A stretch of DNA of 7,568 nucleotides from JAOTYV01 sp964469835 (GTDB taxonomy: Bacteria > Pseudomonadota > Alphaproteobacteria > UBA8366): contig CAYYBI010000112.1 in NCBI GenBank assembly GCA_964469835.1, forward strand, positions 1-7,568, written 5' to 3'. The position numbers were made by a program, and so were the translations under genes. Under the pieces are notes generated by a model. That model did not search any database, had not been told where the DNA came from, and saw only the letters and a program-made list of their open reading frames with translations. Shown here piece after piece: positions 5,882 to 7,568 of the stretch. Each line of letters opens with the position of its first letter. Position 1 is the first letter of the stretch.

Positions 5882-6330
5882 TCCGGCGTCATGCCCTTGT
5901 CGCTCAATTCGCGGATTGCCTTTTCGTTTTTTCGCAAATCTTCCATGCCCATGCCGCGCAGCACGTGGGGCGCCTTGGTGAACTGGATGTTGTCGTAGCC
6001 GATGATCTCGATGCGGTTGCCCCAGGGATCGAGGAAGTCGAGAAAGCGGCCGGGCACCAGTTCGACGCCGTTTTCCTCGAGCGCACGGCGCACCGCCTCC
6101 TTATCGTCGACCACCAGCCCGACATGGCGTTTCTCGTCCGGCGCCTGACGGCGGCCGCGGGCGAAATTGATGAACTGGTCGCCGAGGTCGATGAAGGCCT
6201 GGCTGTCGGTCTTGCGGCGCAGCGTGAAGTCGAAGAGCTTGCCGTAGAAGGCGAGCGCTTCCTCGATATCGCCGACTTCGAGAGCCACGTGATTGAATCC
6301 CACGGCGCGCGCTTTTTTCGCTTCGCCCAT
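5878..6330 (-). CDS. VOC (glyoxalase/bleomycin-resistance fold) protein
   Basis: A 150-residue vicinal-oxygen-chelate protein. The first beta-alpha-beta-beta-beta unit begins VGFNHVALEVGDIEEALAFY (10-29), and the second begins EKRHVGLVVDDKE (66-78) and ends FLDPWGNRIEIIGY. The family metal triad is present: H14, H69 and E108, so a divalent metal is probably bound. Members include glyoxalase I, extradiol dioxygenases, epimerases and resistance proteins; at this length it is a single-module VOC enzyme, and the reaction is not predictable. The start at ATG 6330-6328 has GGGAGA about 10 bases upstream on the minus strand. The C-terminal tail after GYDNIQF (about 35 residues, charged and probably helical) is longer than the minimal fold needs. 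The gene converges with the dioxygenase and diverges from the small secreted protein. Confidence 0.92.
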   Translation of the reverse strand: MGEAKKARAVGFNHVALEVGDIEEALAFYGKLFDFTLRRKTDSQAFIDLGDQFINFARGRRQAPDEKRHVGLVVDDKEAVRRALEENGVELVPGRFLDFLDPWGNRIEIIGYDNIQFTKAPHVLRGMGMEDLRKNEKAIRELSDKGMTPE

Positions 6331-6357
6331 CGCCTGTTCTCCCTGGGGTTCCGCGCG

Positions 6358-6373
6358 CCCCGATTATTCGGGG
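6358..6373. promoter_or_regulatory. Perfect inverted repeat in the VOC/secreted-protein divergent gap
   Basis: CCCCGA (6358-6363) and TCGGGG (6368-6373) flank TTAT, a 16-bp element with perfect 6-bp arms, 27 bases upstream of the VOC start codon. The surrounding gap, 6331-6469, serves two divergent genes. A second imperfect pair, GCATCCGTCC (6384-6393) and GGACGGTATGC (6427-6437), lies on the other side. The element may be an operator or an mRNA leader hairpin of the VOC transcript; no clear promoter hexamers were found. Confidence 0.35.
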
Positions 6374-6469
6374 TCTGCGTATCGCATCCGTCCCGACCAT
6401 ACGGCCCGCGTGCGTTGGCGGGCGAAGGACGGTATGCTGAACCACTGCGAATTTGAGGACATGGGCACG

Positions 6470-6805
6470 ATGAATGCAAGGCCCCTTTCCATCCTGGCGG
6501 CATTTGCGGTCGTCATGTTGTTGTGGCCATCCTTCGTGTGGGCCGATGCGATCGACGGCAGTTGGTGTCATGCGGATGGCCGGCATATGTCGATCGAAGG
6601 GCCCGCCATCGTCATTCCCACGGGCAAGAAAATTACCGGCGATTACGACCGCCATGCCTTCAACTACGTGGTGCCCACGGGCGAGCGCGATACCGGTACC
6701 GCCGTGGCGATGATCCTGGTCGACGATGACACCATTCACCTGACGATGGGCGAGGCGAAGGATGCAATGCAGGTCTGGCATCGCTGTACCCTGCCGACGA
6801 GCTGA
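6470..6805 (+). CDS. Small secreted two-cysteine protein of unknown function
   Basis: A 111-residue protein with a clear signal peptide: MNARP start, hydrophobic core LSILAAFAVVMLLWP (6-20) and an Ala-x-type site at SFVWA|DA after residue 25. The mature part, about 86 residues, begins AIDGSWCHADGRHMSIEG and ends VWHRC near the C terminus. C33 and C106 sit at the two ends and could form one disulfide in the periplasm. Alternating hydrophobic strands (MSIEGPAIVI, AVAMILVDDDTIHLTM) suggest a small beta sandwich or barrel. I do not recognise a named family. ATG 6470 is preferred over in-frame ATG 6461 because GAGGA (6455-6459) would be only one base from the latter. The cupin gene follows after 12 bp with its ribosome site beginning inside this stop codon, so the two are probably cotranscribed and translationally linked. 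Confidence 0.82.
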   Translation: MNARPLSILAAFAVVMLLWPSFVWADAIDGSWCHADGRHMSIEGPAIVIPTGKKITGDYDRHAFNYVVPTGERDTGTAVAMILVDDDTIHLTMGEAKDAMQVWHRCTLPTS

Positions 6806-6817
6806 AGGAGAAAATTC

Positions 6818-7276
6818 ATGCCGAAAGCCGCAAAGTCGCCGGTGACGCCGGAAGAGGCGCGCAAGACCCACTACGCCCCGGTGATCCGCCGGCCGGCCGA
6901 CTATCCGCCGGAGATGGGCCGTTTCGCGAACATGACGCAGATGGTGTTCCATCCGACCGAGGACCATCCCACCGAACCGAATGCCGGGGTACTGACCTAT
7001 CTGCCCGGCGCGGCGTTTCCGCTGCACAAGCACGACTTCGCGCAGGTCTGGTATGTGCTGGAAGGTGAATGCCGGTTCGGCGAAGAGGTGCTGCGCACCG
7101 GCGACATGGTGCATCTGGCCGATCCGCATTTCGAATACGACATGCACACGGAAGGCGGCTGCAAGATCCTGTTCGTGCAGTACCCCGGCCCGACCACCGG
7201 TGCGCGGCCGATCTATGACGGCCGTTTCAACAAGACCGAGAAGCCGGATATCGCCAAGGAAGATTTGGAGCACTAG
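6818..7276 (+). CDS. Single-domain cupin protein
   Basis: A 152-residue cytosolic cupin, starting at ATG 6818 with AAGGAG (6805-6810) 7 bases upstream. Cupin motif 1 is PGAAFPLHKHDFAQVWYVLEG (63-83): the two histidines H70 and H72 are present, but the usual metal-binding Glu position is Q76. Motif 2 is TGDMVHLADPHFEYDMH (94-110), where H104 or H110 could be the last ligand. Small cupins of this kind bind Fe, Mn, Zn or Ni and serve as dioxygenases, isomerases or ligand sensors; the HxH...Q pattern makes a prediction of catalysis uncertain. The N-terminal 45 residues are charged and lie outside the barrel. It shares a transcript with the small secreted protein just upstream; being in different compartments, they are unlikely to form a stable complex. 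Confidence 0.92.
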   Translation: MPKAAKSPVTPEEARKTHYAPVIRRPADYPPEMGRFANMTQMVFHPTEDHPTEPNAGVLTYLPGAAFPLHKHDFAQVWYVLEGECRFGEEVLRTGDMVHLADPHFEYDMHTEGGCKILFVQYPGPTTGARPIYDGRFNKTEKPDIAKEDLEH

Positions 7277-7309
7277 AGCCGGGCTTGGCGACGGATCGGC
7301 GCCTCGATT

Positions 7310-7334
7310 TGAGAATTATTTCAGACAATTCTCA
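7310..7334. promoter_or_regulatory. AT-rich inverted repeat after the cupin gene
   Basis: TGAGAATT (7310-7317) and AATTCTCA (7327-7334) are perfect 8-bp arms around ATTTCAGAC. It lies 33 bp past the cupin stop and about 97 bp before the hydrolase start. It is markedly AT-richer than its surroundings. No U-run follows, so an operator for the hydrolase gene is at least as likely as a terminator. The remaining gap to 7430 shows a repeated GGTCGCG (7346-7352, 7404-7410) and no clear promoter hexamers. Confidence 0.35.
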
Positions 7335-7430
7335 TGAAATCTTCAGGTCGCGATCAAGCGCACAACCGCAGTAACCGCTACTTCTATTGTCACGCGATGA
7401 AGTGGTCGCGCGAGCATAGAGGATATCGAC

Positions 7431-7568
7431 ATGCCGACATTCGAATACGACAACGTTACGGCCCATTTCGTCGAAACCGGTGCCGGAGATCCCGTGGTCT
7501 TGTTGCATGCCGGTGGGAGTTCCGGACGGCAGTGGCGAAAAATGGGTGCGCATCTGGAAACGGATTTT
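7431..7568 (+). CDS. Alpha/beta hydrolase, N-terminal fragment (cut by window end)
   Basis: Forty-six codons from ATG 7431, with GAGGA (7419-7423) 7 bases upstream, run off the window without a stop. The translation begins MPTFEYDNVTAHFVETGAGD and continues PVVLLHAGGSSGRQW. The pattern (short beta hairpin, ETGxGxPVVLLHAGG) is the start of the alpha/beta-hydrolase fold; HAGG is the strand-3/oxyanion-hole segment (the family's HG motif). The nucleophile elbow and catalytic His lie beyond the window, so activity (esterase, epoxide hydrolase, C-C hydrolase or haloperoxidase) cannot be told. Confidence 0.85.
   Translation, partial: MPTFEYDNVTAHFVETGAGDPVVLLHAGGSSGRQWRKMGAHLETDF

Noticed and set aside
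6101..7273. A 390-codon minus-strand open frame antisense to the cupin and secreted protein
   Set aside because: It overlaps three well-supported genes and has no recognisable domain; GC-rich third positions of the sense genes explain the lack of stops.

Overview
The window is GC-rich and gene-dense. Short intergenic gaps, good GGAG/AGGAG-type Shine-Dalgarno sites and the protein types suggest an alphaproteobacterium with a large metabolic repertoire, perhaps Rhodospirillales- or Rhizobiales-like. That placement is an inference; there is no rRNA or phylogenetic marker here. No tRNA with a complete cloverleaf, insertion sequence, CRISPR array, phage gene or transcription factor gene was seen.

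Layout. (1) Positions 1-2036, minus strand: an LLM-class flavin-dependent oxidoreductase followed after 38 bp by an adducin-like class II aldolase-family protein, probably one operon. (2) 2037-2299: intergenic, with a promoter/operator candidate for that operon and an imperfect repeat-type palindrome at 2163-2249. (3) 2300-4067: a two-domain EthD-like alpha/beta-barrel protein (minus) diverging from a PRISE-type short-chain reductase (plus; progesterone 5-beta-reductase/iridoid synthase family). (4) 4068-4773: a structured leader and a DUF421 (YetF-like) membrane protein. (5) 4774-5852: a regulatory gap with repeated TTGGC-(G/T)-ATAT boxes and a PhyH-type Fe(II)/2-oxoglutarate dioxygenase. (6) 5858-6330, minus: a VOC/glyoxalase-fold protein whose stop codon lies inside its own intrinsic terminator. 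(7) 6470-7276, plus: a small secreted two-cysteine protein and a cupin, translationally close (12 bp apart). (8) 7431-end: the first 46 codons of an alpha/beta hydrolase.

How the genes may work together. Seven of the nine full genes belong to families of small-molecule redox, lyase or dioxygenase enzymes or their small barrel-fold companions: flavin monooxygenase, aldolase-fold, EthD-like, enone reductase, 2OG dioxygenase, VOC and cupin. A hydrolase follows. This looks like an accessory catabolic or detoxification neighbourhood acting on a small, probably hydrophobic, oxygenated compound such as a terpenoid, steroid or polyketide-like enone. The substrate cannot be read from the sequence. Changing gene orientation means at least five transcription units, so one linear pathway is not shown.

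The least expected items are the close similarity of the reductase to a family best known from plants, and the leader of the DUF421 gene. That leader can fold into a tRNA-like cloverleaf or into alternative hairpins that compete for its ribosome binding site.
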